From the NCBI GenBank assembly GCA_963772955.1, contig CAVYZF010000009.1:620001-684000 (forward strand): 64,000 bases of DNA. Reading direction: 5' to 3'. Position numbers and translations under genes: made by a program. Shown one piece after another: positions 11,984-20,616 of the stretch (its first letter is position 1; each line of letters starts with the position of its first letter). This stretch comes from Gp6-AA40 sp963772955. GTDB taxonomy: Bacteria; Acidobacteriota; Vicinamibacteria; Vicinamibacterales; UBA2999. The notes beneath the pieces were generated by a model, which was not told the origin of the DNA, searched no databases, and was given only the letters and a program-made list of their open reading frames with translations.

Positions 11984-13066
11984 CTACTTGCTCGCGCCCG
12001 CCTCGGCGGCGCGCGACGCGCTCAGCATGTTGCGCATCGCGTAGTTGCCTTCATGGCAACCGTACTCGAACATCCCGTAGACCGCCTCGCGCTTCCAGGG
12101 AAACGACAGCGTCCAGGGCCGCGTCCACGTCCCGGGGTCGTCAATCGTGGCGGTGTACTGGAGCGTGTTCGCGTCCAGCATCGTGAACCGCTCGGTGATC
12201 GTGAGGCGGCCGCTCGTGCGGCCACCACCGTTCCCGCCGACGCCGGTCATCCCGTTCAGATTCTTCGTGACGACGACCAGCGTGCTCCCGTCCCAGTGAC
12301 CACGCGAGTCACCCATGTATGACGTCACGTTCGACGAGAGGGGAGGACGTCCGTCGAGCGGGACAACGCGCGCCTCGTGAATCATCTCGTTGCGGATCAC
12401 GACGTAGCCCGGCCCCTGCACGATTTCGTTGCCATTGTTGTAGATGGTCGGCAGCAGCGATCCCATGATGCCGCGCGTGATGCAACGGTCGTAGAGGCTT
12501 CGATCGAGATAGGTGTCCGCTTCGCGTCCCTGGAGTCGCGCGATCCGTGCCTTGGCATCTGCCTGCTGCTGCGCCTGGCGCGCCTGGCCCTCGGGCGACA
12601 ACGGGGGCTGGCGCCCGTCTGGCGGGTCGATGATGAGCGATGCCTGCAGGGATGGCTTGCCGGTCTCCTGCCAGTGCGGTGTCGGTGACGTCGGGCAGCG
12701 GATGGCGCACGGCGTGGTCACGTCGGCTGTGAACACGTCGATCTCGGCGAGGAGCGACTCCTCCTCGTTCTTGATCTCGCTGGCGCGCTTCGCGAACTCC
12801 TCTTCGGTGAGGACGTTGCGCGTGCCGAATCGCGCCGGCCGCTGCAGCGGCACACCCACCATGTCCACACCCGGCCAGAACCCCTGGAGATCGGGATCCC
12901 CCCACGGCGTTTTCGGCTGGACGAATCCCGCCGCAGGTTGAGGCACCGGCAGCACGGGGGCGCGGGTACCGGCCGAATTTGTATCGGTGGACGACGGCTG
13001 CTGGGCAAAAGCGCCGGCAGAACTCAGGACGAATGTAACGAAGAGGGCAAGAATCTGATGCTTCAT
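11984..13066 (-). CDS. Secreted protein of the 'GDTLVV' family, unknown function
   Basis: 360 residues. A Sec signal peptide (MKHQILALFVTFVLSS...AFAQ) precedes a TPWGDPDLQGFW segment, a central region with a CTTRGI-like cysteine (DRCITRGIMGS) and a C-terminal half with GHWDGSTLVVVTKN, TITERFTMLDANTLQYTATIDDP and TWTRPWTLSFPW. The same plan occurs at 17910-18758 and 58263-59069, where the motif reads GDTLVVET. The family is common in Acidobacteriota and has no established activity. Export and the beta-rich pattern suggest a periplasmic or surface role. Confidence 0.85.
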   Translation of the reverse strand: MKHQILALFVTFVLSSAGAFAQQPSSTDTNSAGTRAPVLPVPQPAAGFVQPKTPWGDPDLQGFWPGVDMVGVPLQRPARFGTRNVLTEEEFAKRASEIKNEEESLLAEIDVFTADVTTPCAIRCPTSPTPHWQETGKPSLQASLIIDPPDGRQPPLSPEGQARQAQQQADAKARIARLQGREADTYLDRSLYDRCITRGIMGSLLPTIYNNGNEIVQGPGYVVIRNEMIHEARVVPLDGRPPLSSNVTSYMGDSRGHWDGSTLVVVTKNLNGMTGVGGNGGGRTSGRLTITERFTMLDANTLQYTATIDDPGTWTRPWTLSFPWKREAVYGMFEYGCHEGNYAMRNMLSASRAAEAGASK

Positions 13067-13131
13067 GTTCGGCTCCAGGAGACCTACGAATGATAGCGCT
13101 CGGAGATGGTACGATCTCCAGCTATCTCCCT

Positions 13132-13474
13132 ATGATCGCAATCATGTGGCAATTCGACGTCAAGCACGGACGCGAGGACGAATTCGAGCAGCTGTACGGT
13201 GTCGAGGGCGAATGGACTGCGATGAATCGCCACTCGCGGTCCTATCTGGGCAGCTCATTTCTTCGCGACCAGAATCGCTCTTCTCGATACATCGTCGTCG
13301 AGTACCTGGAGTGAGATGCTCGTGTACGAGCAGCATCGAGCGTTCCGATCCGACGCAGTCGCTTCGCTCGAGCAACGCAGCCGGGAGCTCGTGGAGGCAG
13401 TTGAGCCGTTGGGAATCTTCTCGGCGCTCGATGTGCCCGATCGTTTCGGGCCGGCCTGGTCACAGCGAAAATAG
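13132..13474 (+). pseudogene. Frameshifted ABM-type (antibiotic biosynthesis monooxygenase) small protein
   Basis: The first part (MIAIMWQFDVKHGREDEFEQ...SRYIVVEY) and the second (MLVYEQHRAF...LGIFSALDVP) lie in different frames. Removing one C at 13305/13306 joins them as ...VVEYWSEMLVYEQHRAF..., giving a protein of about 113 residues like small dimeric ABM-domain proteins that bind polycyclic or phenolic substrates or heme. ATG 13132 is the likely start (13090 is in frame upstream). This is either a recent pseudogene or a sequence error. Its stop is 8 bases from that of the next gene, which is also frameshifted. Confidence 0.7.
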
Positions 13475-13481
13475 TTCGGAT

Positions 13482-14220
13482 TCAGCGCAGTTTTCCGTCG
13501 CGGAATGCACCCGCGCGCGGGCTCTCGGCTGCCATCCACGACATGGGCTTCTCCTTCGGTGAGAACGTGAACGGCTTCTCGTAGTCCTCCGGTAGCTCGA
13601 AGAGGTGCGCGGGTGGCTCCGTGCGGCGGATGTTCGACACGCGGTATTCAATGGTGCCTTCGCGGGTCCGAGTGCCGTGACTGAATCAGCAGCTGAAGTT
13701 CAGTCGATTCCCAGCGCTCGTCCACCATTTCGGTCCACTGATCGTAGTGACGGTAGCCTGGCGGGACAACGATCGTGACGCGGCGTCCAGTGGCCTCGAC
13801 CCCTGCTATGCGCTTTGTGCCGAGCGGTGGTAGCAACCGAGCGGTGCTTGTTTCCTCATCGACAGTGTAGACATCAGGCCAACGGCTCGGGTCAGGTGCG
13901 ATCATGGTTCGAGAGTGACGCTCAGACACCGTCTTCGGCGCAGGCAGACCTTCCATATGTCTTTCGATGCGCACGCGACCAAGGGAGTCACGGTAGTACC
14001 GATCCGTCATGCTCTGATCGAGTCGCGTGCCATCCCTCATGATGGCGTACACGGTAGTCGTGGCGTCCGCGGTAAACGGCGCTTCCATTACTGGCTGGCT
14101 GGTGAGCGGACCGCCGATCGATTCAGACGGCAGGTTTACCTGCCCGGCCGCAGTTGCGGCAAATGCTGCCGCCAATGCCAGGGCGGCATATCCGCGACTC
14201 CGGAATCGCATAGACCTCAT
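13482..14220 (-). pseudogene. Frameshifted secreted protein of unknown function
   Basis: From ATG 14220 a signal peptide (MRSMRFRSRGYAALALAAAF) leads into a beta-rich protein with DRYYRDSLGRVRIER, PDVYTVDEETSTARLL and ESTELQLLIQSRHSDPR, then stops early at 13648. One extra base at 13659/13660 explains it: in the next frame the sequence continues GTIEYRVSNIRRTEPPAHLF and ELPEDYEKPF, a typical ending of this Acidobacteriota family, to a stop at 13482. The corrected product has about 245 residues. The function is unknown. Confidence 0.7.
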
Positions 14221-14306
14221 CGCGCCACCTTCTCTCGCCAAGAGTTGGGTAAGTGACTGCATATCGTAGCGCGAGCTGGAGTGCGGCTTCAGCCGAACCT
14301 CGCACG

Positions 14307-14502
14307 GCGTCGCGGACGTGCCGGCCATCCGGCGCCGCTCCGCACGCCGGGAAAGCTCCTGCCGCTCGTGCTCTTGCGAACCTGCCGCGATGGCAGGCGG
14401 TGGCATGAGGCATTACTCGCGGCGCATGCGACAGACTACGAGCGCAGAGCGATTTCCGGCAGGCGTAGCCGGGAGGCGAGATGGCCGGCATGCCCGCGAC
14501 GC
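14307..14502. mobile_element. MITE-like element with 22-bp terminal inverted repeats
   Basis: A 22-bp arm at 14307-14328 is the reverse complement of 14481-14502 with about two or three mismatches, enclosing about 150 bp of GC-rich sequence with further small palindromes and no gene. A related 42-bp palindrome lies at 11780-11821. No clear target-site duplication is visible. It fills most of the gap between the frameshifted gene and mutM. A non-autonomous element mobilised by a transposase elsewhere is the simplest reading. Confidence 0.55.
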
Positions 14503-14554
14503 ACAACGCGGATGCTGGACGTAGTAGCCTTCCTCAAGAATCCCGAGTCCGCCC

Positions 14555-15370
14555 GTGCCCGAACTCCCCGAAGTCGAAGCCGTTCGTCGTCAACTGCGCC
14601 GCGTGATGGAAGGCGCTCGGATCGAGCGCGTCGAGACGCGACGTGCAGATCTCCGCTCGCCGTTCCCGCGCGATTTCAAAGCGCGCCTCGAAAGACAGAG
14701 AGTCAACGAGTTACGCCGCCGCGCGAAGTATCTGCTGGCCGACCTCGAGTCGGGCGACACGCTGCTGATGCATCTCGGTATGTCTGGCTCGTTTCGCGTC
14801 GTGAAGGGGCGCGAAAGTAGCCGCCTCGATGCGCACGACCACGTGCTGTTCACGATGTCGTCTGGCGTCACGATCGTGTTCAACGATCCGCGCCGCTTCG
14901 GCCAGATGGACATCATCGAGGCCGGCACGCTGGCCAGCAATCGCGTGCTGAAGTCGCTCGGCCCCGAACCGCTCGATCGGAGCTTCAACGCGACGATCCT
15001 CGCGCGCGCGCTCAAAGGCAAGAAGACGACGCTGAAAGCTGCGCTCTCCGATCAGCGCGTCGTCGCCGGGCTCGGCAACATCTACGTGTGCGAGGCGCTC
15101 CATCGTGCGCAGTTGTCACCGAAGCGGCGGGCATCGACGCTCGCGACTGCCTCCGGCGAGCCTCGACCCGGCACAGAGGCGCTGACGGAGGCGATCCAGG
15201 CGGTGCTGAAAGAGGCGATCGCGAACGGGAATCGATATCAAGGGAACGATCGGTTTCGCGTCTACGATCGGGACGGGCGACGCTGCCCACGGCGTGGCTG
15301 CCCGGGCACGATAAAGCGGATCGTGCAAACTGGACGGTCGACTTTCTTCTGTCCAGTGTGTCAGAAGTAG
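14555..15370 (+). CDS. mutM: Formamidopyrimidine-DNA glycosylase (8-oxoguanine repair)
   Basis: 271 residues from GTG 14555. The start is fixed by the catalytic N-terminal Pro2-Glu3 (M-PELPEVEAVRR), which forms the Schiff base with damaged DNA. Further Fpg features are GDTLLMHLGMSGSF, the ARALKGKKTTLKAALSDQ segment, VAGLGNIYVCEALH (helix-two-turn-helix region) and the C-terminal zinc finger with four cysteines (CPRRGC...FFCPVCQK). It removes oxidised purines and nicks abasic sites. The ASCH-domain gene follows after three bases, so the two probably share a transcript. Confidence 0.96.
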   Translation: MPELPEVEAVRRQLRRVMEGARIERVETRRADLRSPFPRDFKARLERQRVNELRRRAKYLLADLESGDTLLMHLGMSGSFRVVKGRESSRLDAHDHVLFTMSSGVTIVFNDPRRFGQMDIIEAGTLASNRVLKSLGPEPLDRSFNATILARALKGKKTTLKAALSDQRVVAGLGNIYVCEALHRAQLSPKRRASTLATASGEPRPGTEALTEAIQAVLKEAIANGNRYQGNDRFRVYDRDGRRCPRRGCPGTIKRIVQTGRSTFFCPVCQK

Positions 15371-15373
15371 GCC

Positions 15374-15958
15374 GTGATCTTTCGTCAGGAATTTCTCGAG
15401 GGTATTCAGAAGGGCAGCATCACGGTCGCATTCCGCCGGTGGCGACGACCGTCTGTCAAAGCAGGAGGCACGCTGCTGACCGCGGCAGGCTTGCTACACA
15501 TTTGCGACGTAAGCCCAGTGACGCTGGAGAGCATCTCGAACACGGACGCTCGACGTGCGGGCTACGAGAGTCGACAGGCGTTGGTCGATGAACTGACAGA
15601 TCGGAGCGACGGCAAGCTGTATCGCATCGAGCTCGGCGCGCTCGAGCCCGATCCTCGCATTGCGCTTCGCAAGACGCGTGCGAGCGATTCAGAGCTGCAG
15701 GAACTGATCGTCCGGCTGGATCGGCTGGATGCTCGATCAGGAGGTTCGCCATGGACTCGCCGCGTGCTCGATCTGATACACGCACATCCGACGCGGCGAG
15801 CCGGTGACCTCTGCACGATGGCTGGCCAGGACAAGATGTCCTTCAAGCTCAACGTACGCAAGCTGAAGGCGCTCGGGCTCACCGAAAGTCTCGAGGTCGG
15901 GTATCGTCTATCGCCGCGTGGTGCCGCACTGTTCGACGAGCTGCGCCGGCGGGAATAG
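15374..15958 (+). CDS. ASCH-domain protein with C-terminal winged-helix-like region
   Basis: 194 residues from GTG 15374, three bases after mutM. The N-terminal half (about 1-105) matches ASCH-domain proteins (EFLEGIQKGSITVAFRRWRR, RRAGYESRQALVDEL, DGKLYRIEL), a fold related to PUA and linked to RNA binding or nucleotide modification. The C-terminal part (about 120-194: RRVLDLIHAHPTRRAGDL, KLNVRKLKALGLTESL, GYRLSPRGAALF) looks like a winged helix. Coupling to mutM suggests a role in nucleic-acid handling (inference). Confidence 0.75.
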   Translation: MIFRQEFLEGIQKGSITVAFRRWRRPSVKAGGTLLTAAGLLHICDVSPVTLESISNTDARRAGYESRQALVDELTDRSDGKLYRIELGALEPDPRIALRKTRASDSELQELIVRLDRLDARSGGSPWTRRVLDLIHAHPTRRAGDLCTMAGQDKMSFKLNVRKLKALGLTESLEVGYRLSPRGAALFDELRRRE

Positions 15959-15962
15959 GAAC

Positions 15963-17879
15963 ATGAAGGGATCGACGCGACGCGAGTTCATTCAGGCATC
16001 CGGCGCAACGCTGGTTGGCGTCGGGCTCGCGCGCGCGCACACGCACGCGCAGGCCGCCGAGGCCTTCGACGTCAGCGAGAAGAGCATCCGCGATCTGCAG
16101 GCGGCCATGGCCGCCGGGCGCGTCACTTCCGAAAAGCTGGTCGAACTTTATCTCGCTCGCATCGCTGCATACGACCAGGCTGGACCTCGACTGAACTCGG
16201 TCATCTACATCAACCCGAACGCCGCTGCGGCCGCACGCGCCCTCGATGAAGAACGGAGGTCACGAGGGGCCCGCGGCCCGTTGCACGGCATCCCCGTGCT
16301 GCTCAAGGACAATTTCGAAACCAGGGACATGCCGACGACAGGTGGATCGCTTGCGTTGCGCGGAGTCGTGCCGGCGCGTGATGCGTTTCAGGTCGCCAGG
16401 CTGCGACTGGCGGGCGCTGTCCTTCTGGGCAAAGTGAATCTTCACGAGCTCGCGCTCGGTCTGACTGGCGTCAGCTCGTTCGGTGGGCAGACGCTCGATC
16501 CCTATGACGTGACGCGAACGCCTGGCGGCTCGAGCGGCGGCTCTGGCGCCGCGGCAGCTGCCTGCTTCGCGGCTTTCACCATGGGCACCGACACGAGTGG
16601 ATCGATCCGCATCCCAAGCTCCCACAACTGCCTGGTGGGGCTTCGTCCGTCGGCCGGCCTGTCGAGTCGAGCAGGCATCATCCCCTTCGGACACACGCAA
16701 GATACGGGTGGACCGATGGCGCGATCAGTCGAAGACATCGCGCTGATTCTCGACGCAACGGCCGGATACGACCCGGCGGATTCCACGACGCAGGCGAGCG
16801 GCGGGCGGATCCCTCGCAGCTACACCACGGCATTGAAGGACGGATCGCTGAAGAGTGCGCGGATTGGCGTCCTCGCAGAGTTCTTCGGCACCGCGCCAGA
16901 GGATCAGGAGGTGGCCACCGTCGTGCGGGCGGCGGTGGAGGAGATGAAGGCGCGCGGTGCGACGGCTGTCGACGTCGCGATTCCAGAGTTGGCGAAGTTG
17001 GTCGCGGCGGCGAATCTGCTGACGCAGGAGTTGAAGGTGTATCTCGGTGACTACCTGAAGGCCGCGGGTGGGTACGCGGCCTCGATTGAGGAGATGCTCG
17101 AGACTGGCCTTCATTCCTCCAGCCTGCAGGGCATCCTCGACGTGGCAAATGGAATCGCTGCTGATTACCTGTCGAGTGACGATTACAGAAGCCGCCTTGC
17201 CGCACGCGAGACGCTGGCGAAGGCCGTTACCGACGCGATGGAGGCAGGACGCCTCGACGCAATCGCCTATCCGACGATTCGCCGCATCGCGCCTGTCGTT
17301 GGAGGCGCGCAGCCCGGAAGCAATGCGGCGCTGTCTGCCAATTCCGGCCTCCCCGCGATCACGGTGCCGGCAGGTTTCGCACCTGGTGGCTTTCCTGTCG
17401 GGATCGAATTGATCGGTCGTCGTTTTGCCGAGGCCACGCTGCTCACGCTCGCATACGACTTCGAGCGCGCCACGCATCATCGTCATCCGCCGGCGATGAC
17501 TCCGGTGCCGGCCGAGGCGGTGTCAGGTGGCGTGACGATCGAGGTGACCGCCACGGGTGCACGTTCGATTCCCGCATCGGACGTTCCTTATCAGGCGGTC
17601 GCTCGTTTCACCTTCCACGAACCGACACGTCGTCTCGGCTATGAGGTTCGGCTGACGGGAAAACGCGAGGACGTGGCCGGTGTGTATCTGCATCGACGCG
17701 CGATGCGGCAGAACGGCGGCGTGGCCTATGTCCTGGCCAAGGCGGCTGCGCCACAGATCTCGGGCACGGTGACGCTCACCGAAGCCGAGGTCACCGACTT
17801 GAAGGCAGGCAAGTTCTACTTCTCGGCGCTGAGCCGAATGAGTCCGCGACTCAGCGCGAGAGCGGATCTCACTTTCTAG
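15963..17879 (+). CDS. Exported amidase-signature hydrolase with extra C-terminal domain
   Basis: 638 residues from ATG 15963 (an AGGA lies just upstream). The N-terminus STRREFIQASGATLVGVGLA is a twin-arginine-like export signal. The amidase-signature triad is visible: Lys115 (PVLLKDNFE), cis-Ser190 (GGSSGGSG) and nucleophile Ser214 (DTSGSIRIP); the 24-residue Ser-Ser spacing equals that of fatty acid amide hydrolase. Residues after about 525 form an additional beta-rich domain of about 110 residues not part of the core fold. The substrate is unknown (amide or ester). A periplasmic location is inferred from the signal. Confidence 0.9.
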   Translation: MKGSTRREFIQASGATLVGVGLARAHTHAQAAEAFDVSEKSIRDLQAAMAAGRVTSEKLVELYLARIAAYDQAGPRLNSVIYINPNAAAAARALDEERRSRGARGPLHGIPVLLKDNFETRDMPTTGGSLALRGVVPARDAFQVARLRLAGAVLLGKVNLHELALGLTGVSSFGGQTLDPYDVTRTPGGSSGGSGAAAAACFAAFTMGTDTSGSIRIPSSHNCLVGLRPSAGLSSRAGIIPFGHTQDTGGPMARSVEDIALILDATAGYDPADSTTQASGGRIPRSYTTALKDGSLKSARIGVLAEFFGTAPEDQEVATVVRAAVEEMKARGATAVDVAIPELAKLVAAANLLTQELKVYLGDYLKAAGGYAASIEEMLETGLHSSSLQGILDVANGIAADYLSSDDYRSRLAARETLAKAVTDAMEAGRLDAIAYPTIRRIAPVVGGAQPGSNAALSANSGLPAITVPAGFAPGGFPVGIELIGRRFAEATLLTLAYDFERATHHRHPPAMTPVPAEAVSGGVTIEVTATGARSIPASDVPYQAVARFTFHEPTRRLGYEVRLTGKREDVAGVYLHRRAMRQNGGVAYVLAKAAAPQISGTVTLTEAEVTDLKAGKFYFSALSRMSPRLSARADLTF

Positions 17880-17909
17880 AAGGAGTCGCTGCGGTAGGTC
17901 CTGAGATCT

Positions 17910-18758
17910 TTAGGGCTTCGGTTTCACCGGCCCATCCGCACCAACGAGGTGATGGATCGACTGGTTGTTCTCCAGGCAGATCATCTCCATGATCTCGGTG
18001 TCGGGCATCAGCCGCCACGTGAGCTTCGTCGTGAAGGGACGCGTGTACGCCTTCGGGTCGTCGATCGTCTGCTCGATCTCGATCGTGCCGAAATTCGGTC
18101 GCCTGAATCGCTCGATCGTCCGCCCCTGTTCCGTCAGTGGGCTGCCGTTGATATCGAGCCAGCCACCATCCCGGAATCCGCTCGTTTCCACGACCAGCGT
18201 GTCGCCCTCCCAGCGGCCGACCGAGTAGCCATAGAACCACGGCTGCGGATCGTCCTTCGGGATGGAGCGTCCGTCGGTGAAGATCTGACGGATGCCTTGG
18301 TGGGTCTCGTAGAGGAGCAGCACGAGATCGCGAGACTGCACGACCTTCCTGGGGAACGTGTGGACATTGAACTGCTGATTCCCGAGCGGCAGGCACCACA
18401 CATCAGGGTTGTCCTTGCTGTTGTCGGCCATGCGCTTCTGCAGCAGTTCCTTTGCCCACGGCCTGAGCGGCAGCCCGTCTTTGAATCCTGCGCCGATGTC
18501 ACGGAACGTCGCCGTCGGCTTCTCGTCGAGGCTCAACGCCTCTTTGGGCTCCTTGGCGTCGCGGGTCAGGTTGCGATAGGTGCCGGACAGATCAGGCTTG
18601 CCGTCGGGCATGCGCGGCGTGGGTCCGTTCAGGTCGACCTTGCCGTCGGGCGTTCGCGTTGCCCGCGGGTCTTTCTGGTCGGGCCATTGGGCAGATGCCG
18701 AGGCGGTGATGACGACGAGCGCGGTGATGAGAGCGAATAAACGGATCAGTATGTTCAT
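17910..18758 (-). CDS. Secreted 'GDTLVVET' family protein, unknown function
   Basis: 282 residues from ATG 18758, where a Sec signal peptide begins (MNILIRLFALITALVVITAS). The mature part opens with DGKVDLNGPTPRMPDGKPDL, a filter-like PDGKPDLSG motif common to this family, then VWCLPLGNQQFN, the core SVGRWEGDTLVVETSGFRDG and WLDINGSPLTEQGRTIERFR. It is a paralogue of the genes at 11984 and 58263. The activity is not established. It ends 31 bases from the convergent amidase stop and starts 95 bases from the divergent protease start. Confidence 0.85.
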   Translation of the reverse strand: MNILIRLFALITALVVITASASAQWPDQKDPRATRTPDGKVDLNGPTPRMPDGKPDLSGTYRNLTRDAKEPKEALSLDEKPTATFRDIGAGFKDGLPLRPWAKELLQKRMADNSKDNPDVWCLPLGNQQFNVHTFPRKVVQSRDLVLLLYETHQGIRQIFTDGRSIPKDDPQPWFYGYSVGRWEGDTLVVETSGFRDGGWLDINGSPLTEQGRTIERFRRPNFGTIEIEQTIDDPKAYTRPFTTKLTWRLMPDTEIMEMICLENNQSIHHLVGADGPVKPKP

Positions 18759-18853
18759 AAAGAAGGCACCCAACGGGAGTGAAGTGTAGCTGACAGGCCG
18801 CGGCAGTTGAAGCCTCTCCGGCGGCTCGGCTAAGCTCCGAGCGGAGAAGCGGA

Positions 18854-19522
18854 ATGAAGAGGGTCGCACTCGTCGCCGCGCTGCTTGGCATGGTCGCTCT
18901 TCGAATGGCGGCGGCGGAGCCCGAGCCGCGGTTCAGAGTGAGGCCACTCGATCCGGGCGGCGCGATTCCGTACTTCATCACCGAAGCCGTAGACGGATCG
19001 CGCTTCCGGCCCGGCGATCGCGAACTGGCCGAGTGGGCGCTTCAGGAGTGGACGCGAAGCACGGACGGCGCTCTGCGATTTGAGCGTGTCGAGCGGGAGG
19101 ACGCCGCGCAGCTTCGGTTCCTCTGGTTACCCTGGGCGGAGGAGGGTTCACTCGGGCGCATGGAGCCTGACACGACGAATGGGCGCAACGCCGCGGCTAT
19201 CATCGTTCGACCCGACGAAGCCAAGTTCCGCCCGACCGTCAGGCGTGAAGTACGAGCCGACCCGCTCCTGCGCGACGTCGTGCTCTATTACGTCTGCCTG
19301 CATGAGATCGGTCATGCACTCGGCCTGAGCCACAGCGACAATCCACGCGACGTGATGTGGCCCGGCAACAACGGCGTGACGCTTCAGATCTACGAGCGGC
19401 ATCGTCATCCGCTGCAAACGCGAGACGACATCCCGAGCCGCTCATGGCTGTCTCACGGCGACATCGAGCGGTTCAACGAGATCTGGCTCAATTCCGGGTC
19501 GGTGCCTGGGCCTGGTCGATGA
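18854..19522 (+). CDS. Secreted matrixin-like zinc metalloprotease
   Basis: 222 residues. A signal peptide (MKRVALVAALLGMVALRMAAA) precedes a metzincin catalytic domain with HEIGHALGLSHS, the HExxHxxGxxH zinc motif, and a downstream Met-turn (DVMWPG). No pro-domain with a cysteine switch is seen, unlike mammalian matrixins; bacterial members commonly lack it. It probably acts in the periplasm or outside the cell on proteins or peptides. Its 3' end overlaps by 35 bases the remnant of a convergent pseudogene. Confidence 0.88.
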   Translation: MKRVALVAALLGMVALRMAAAEPEPRFRVRPLDPGGAIPYFITEAVDGSRFRPGDRELAEWALQEWTRSTDGALRFERVEREDAAQLRFLWLPWAEEGSLGRMEPDTTNGRNAAAIIVRPDEAKFRPTVRREVRADPLLRDVVLYYVCLHEIGHALGLSHSDNPRDVMWPGNNGVTLQIYERHRHPLQTRDDIPSRSWLSHGDIERFNEIWLNSGSVPGPGR

Positions 19523-19766
19523 CGAGAATTTCGACCGGTCCGCGGGCGGGCTCGAGCTTCAATCCCCACTGTTCCTGAAGCGCGGTAAACACCGACACGC
19601 CATTCTCACTACCGAGCGCTCGCCTTGAAACGCGATCGTCATGCTTCCGCTCTAGACCTTGAATGAGTCCAGACACGAGGGCTCCGATGAGTCGGCAGTC
19701 GGCGCGCGCCGTGCTGCCCTCGCCATCATCGGCTGTCGCCGCGACGTCGAAGCGCACCGTTAACCT
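19488..19766 (-). pseudogene. Remnant of a TIGR03435-family (soil-associated) protein
   Basis: On the minus strand the last 35 residues read VSVFTALQEQWGLKLEPARG then PVEILVIDQAQAPTRN-stop. This matches the conserved C-terminus of TIGR03435 proteins (SIFTALQEQLGLKLE...PVEVLVIDxxExPxEN), which are strongly expanded in Acidobacteriota. A fragment at the other end (RFDVAATADDGEG) resembles their N-terminal domain, but the central domain is gone, so the gene is deleted internally. Function in the family is unknown. Confidence 0.65.
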
Positions 19767-19778
19767 CGATCTGGCAAA

Positions 19779-20504
19779 ATGCTCCCCGTGGAGTGTCCCC
19801 GTTGCGACACGTCGATGGAGGAAGCGACCTTCGACGGCCACCAGGCACGGCCGGTGGCGATCGACATCTGCCATGCGTGCCAATCATTCTGGTTCGATGC
19901 TCGTGAGAGCGTCGCGCTCACGCCGGGCGCGACGCTGGCGCTGTTTCGTGTCATCGGCGAGAAGCTGAAGAGACCGCGGCACACCGACTCCGAGCTCGCC
20001 AGATGTCCGCGCTGCAGGGGACGCCTGCGGCGAACACAGGACATGCAGCGCGCCACGCGGTTCGAGTATCTGAATTGCCCGAACGGGCATGGTCGGCTCG
20101 TCAGCTTCTTCGACTTCCTGCGCGAGAAGGATTTCATTCGTCCGCTCACACCGCAGCAGATCGCCGAGCTGCGCGAGAACGTCGGCTCGGTGAATTGCGC
20201 CAACTGCGGCGGCCCGGTCGACTTGAGCAAGGGCGCAGTCTGTTCGCACTGCGCAACGCCGTTGTCCATGCTGGACATGAAGCAGGCCGAGAAGCTGGTG
20301 GCGCAACTCCAGAAGGCCGAAGACCGTATACATCAACCGATCGATCCGGCACTCCCGATCGAGTTGCTGCGCGTGCGGCGCGAGACGGAGCGTGCCTTTG
20401 CGGGAATCGACGATCGTGATCTGTGGTTCAAGGATGTGATGTCGACCGACCTCGTCGGCGCCGGTCTGACGGCGGTGGCAAGGTGGTTCAAGAAAGGCTC
20501 GTAA
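19779..20504 (+). CDS. Multi-zinc-ribbon protein (TFIIB-type zinc ribbons)
   Basis: 241 residues with three zinc-binding cysteine sets: CPRCDTSM...CHACQSFWFD (a zf-TFIIB ribbon, residues 6-40), CPRCRGRL...CPNGHG (about 75-105) and CANCGGPVDL...CSHCATPL (about 145-170). A C-terminal helical region with a hydrophobic stretch near DLVGAGLTAVARWF follows. It is the first of four co-directional genes of zinc-ribbon and SPFH proteins. By analogy with Bacillus YdjG/YdjI clusters it may recruit or regulate the SPFH membrane scaffold (inference). An alternative GTG start is at 19788. Confidence 0.75.
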   Translation: MLPVECPRCDTSMEEATFDGHQARPVAIDICHACQSFWFDARESVALTPGATLALFRVIGEKLKRPRHTDSELARCPRCRGRLRRTQDMQRATRFEYLNCPNGHGRLVSFFDFLREKDFIRPLTPQQIAELRENVGSVNCANCGGPVDLSKGAVCSHCATPLSMLDMKQAEKLVAQLQKAEDRIHQPIDPALPIELLRVRRETERAFAGIDDRDLWFKDVMSTDLVGAGLTAVARWFKKGS

Positions 20505-20596
20505 TCCAAAATGCAAGATGCAAAATGCAAAGGGAACACTGCGAACAGCGACCCGGATCTGATCTTTGCATTTTGCCTTTTGAATTTTGCATTTCG
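20503..20596. repeat. Inverted heptamer array, ATGCAAA family (copy 3)
   Basis: The left arm (20503-20531) begins inside the stop codon of the zinc-ribbon gene and the right arm (20564-20596) ends 20 bases before the SPFH start. The arms are reverse complements with a unique spacer of about 32 nt. The sequence family is the same as at 602 and 21694. Confidence 0.85.
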
Positions 20597-20616
20597 TTAG
20601 AGGAGCGGAGCGACGA

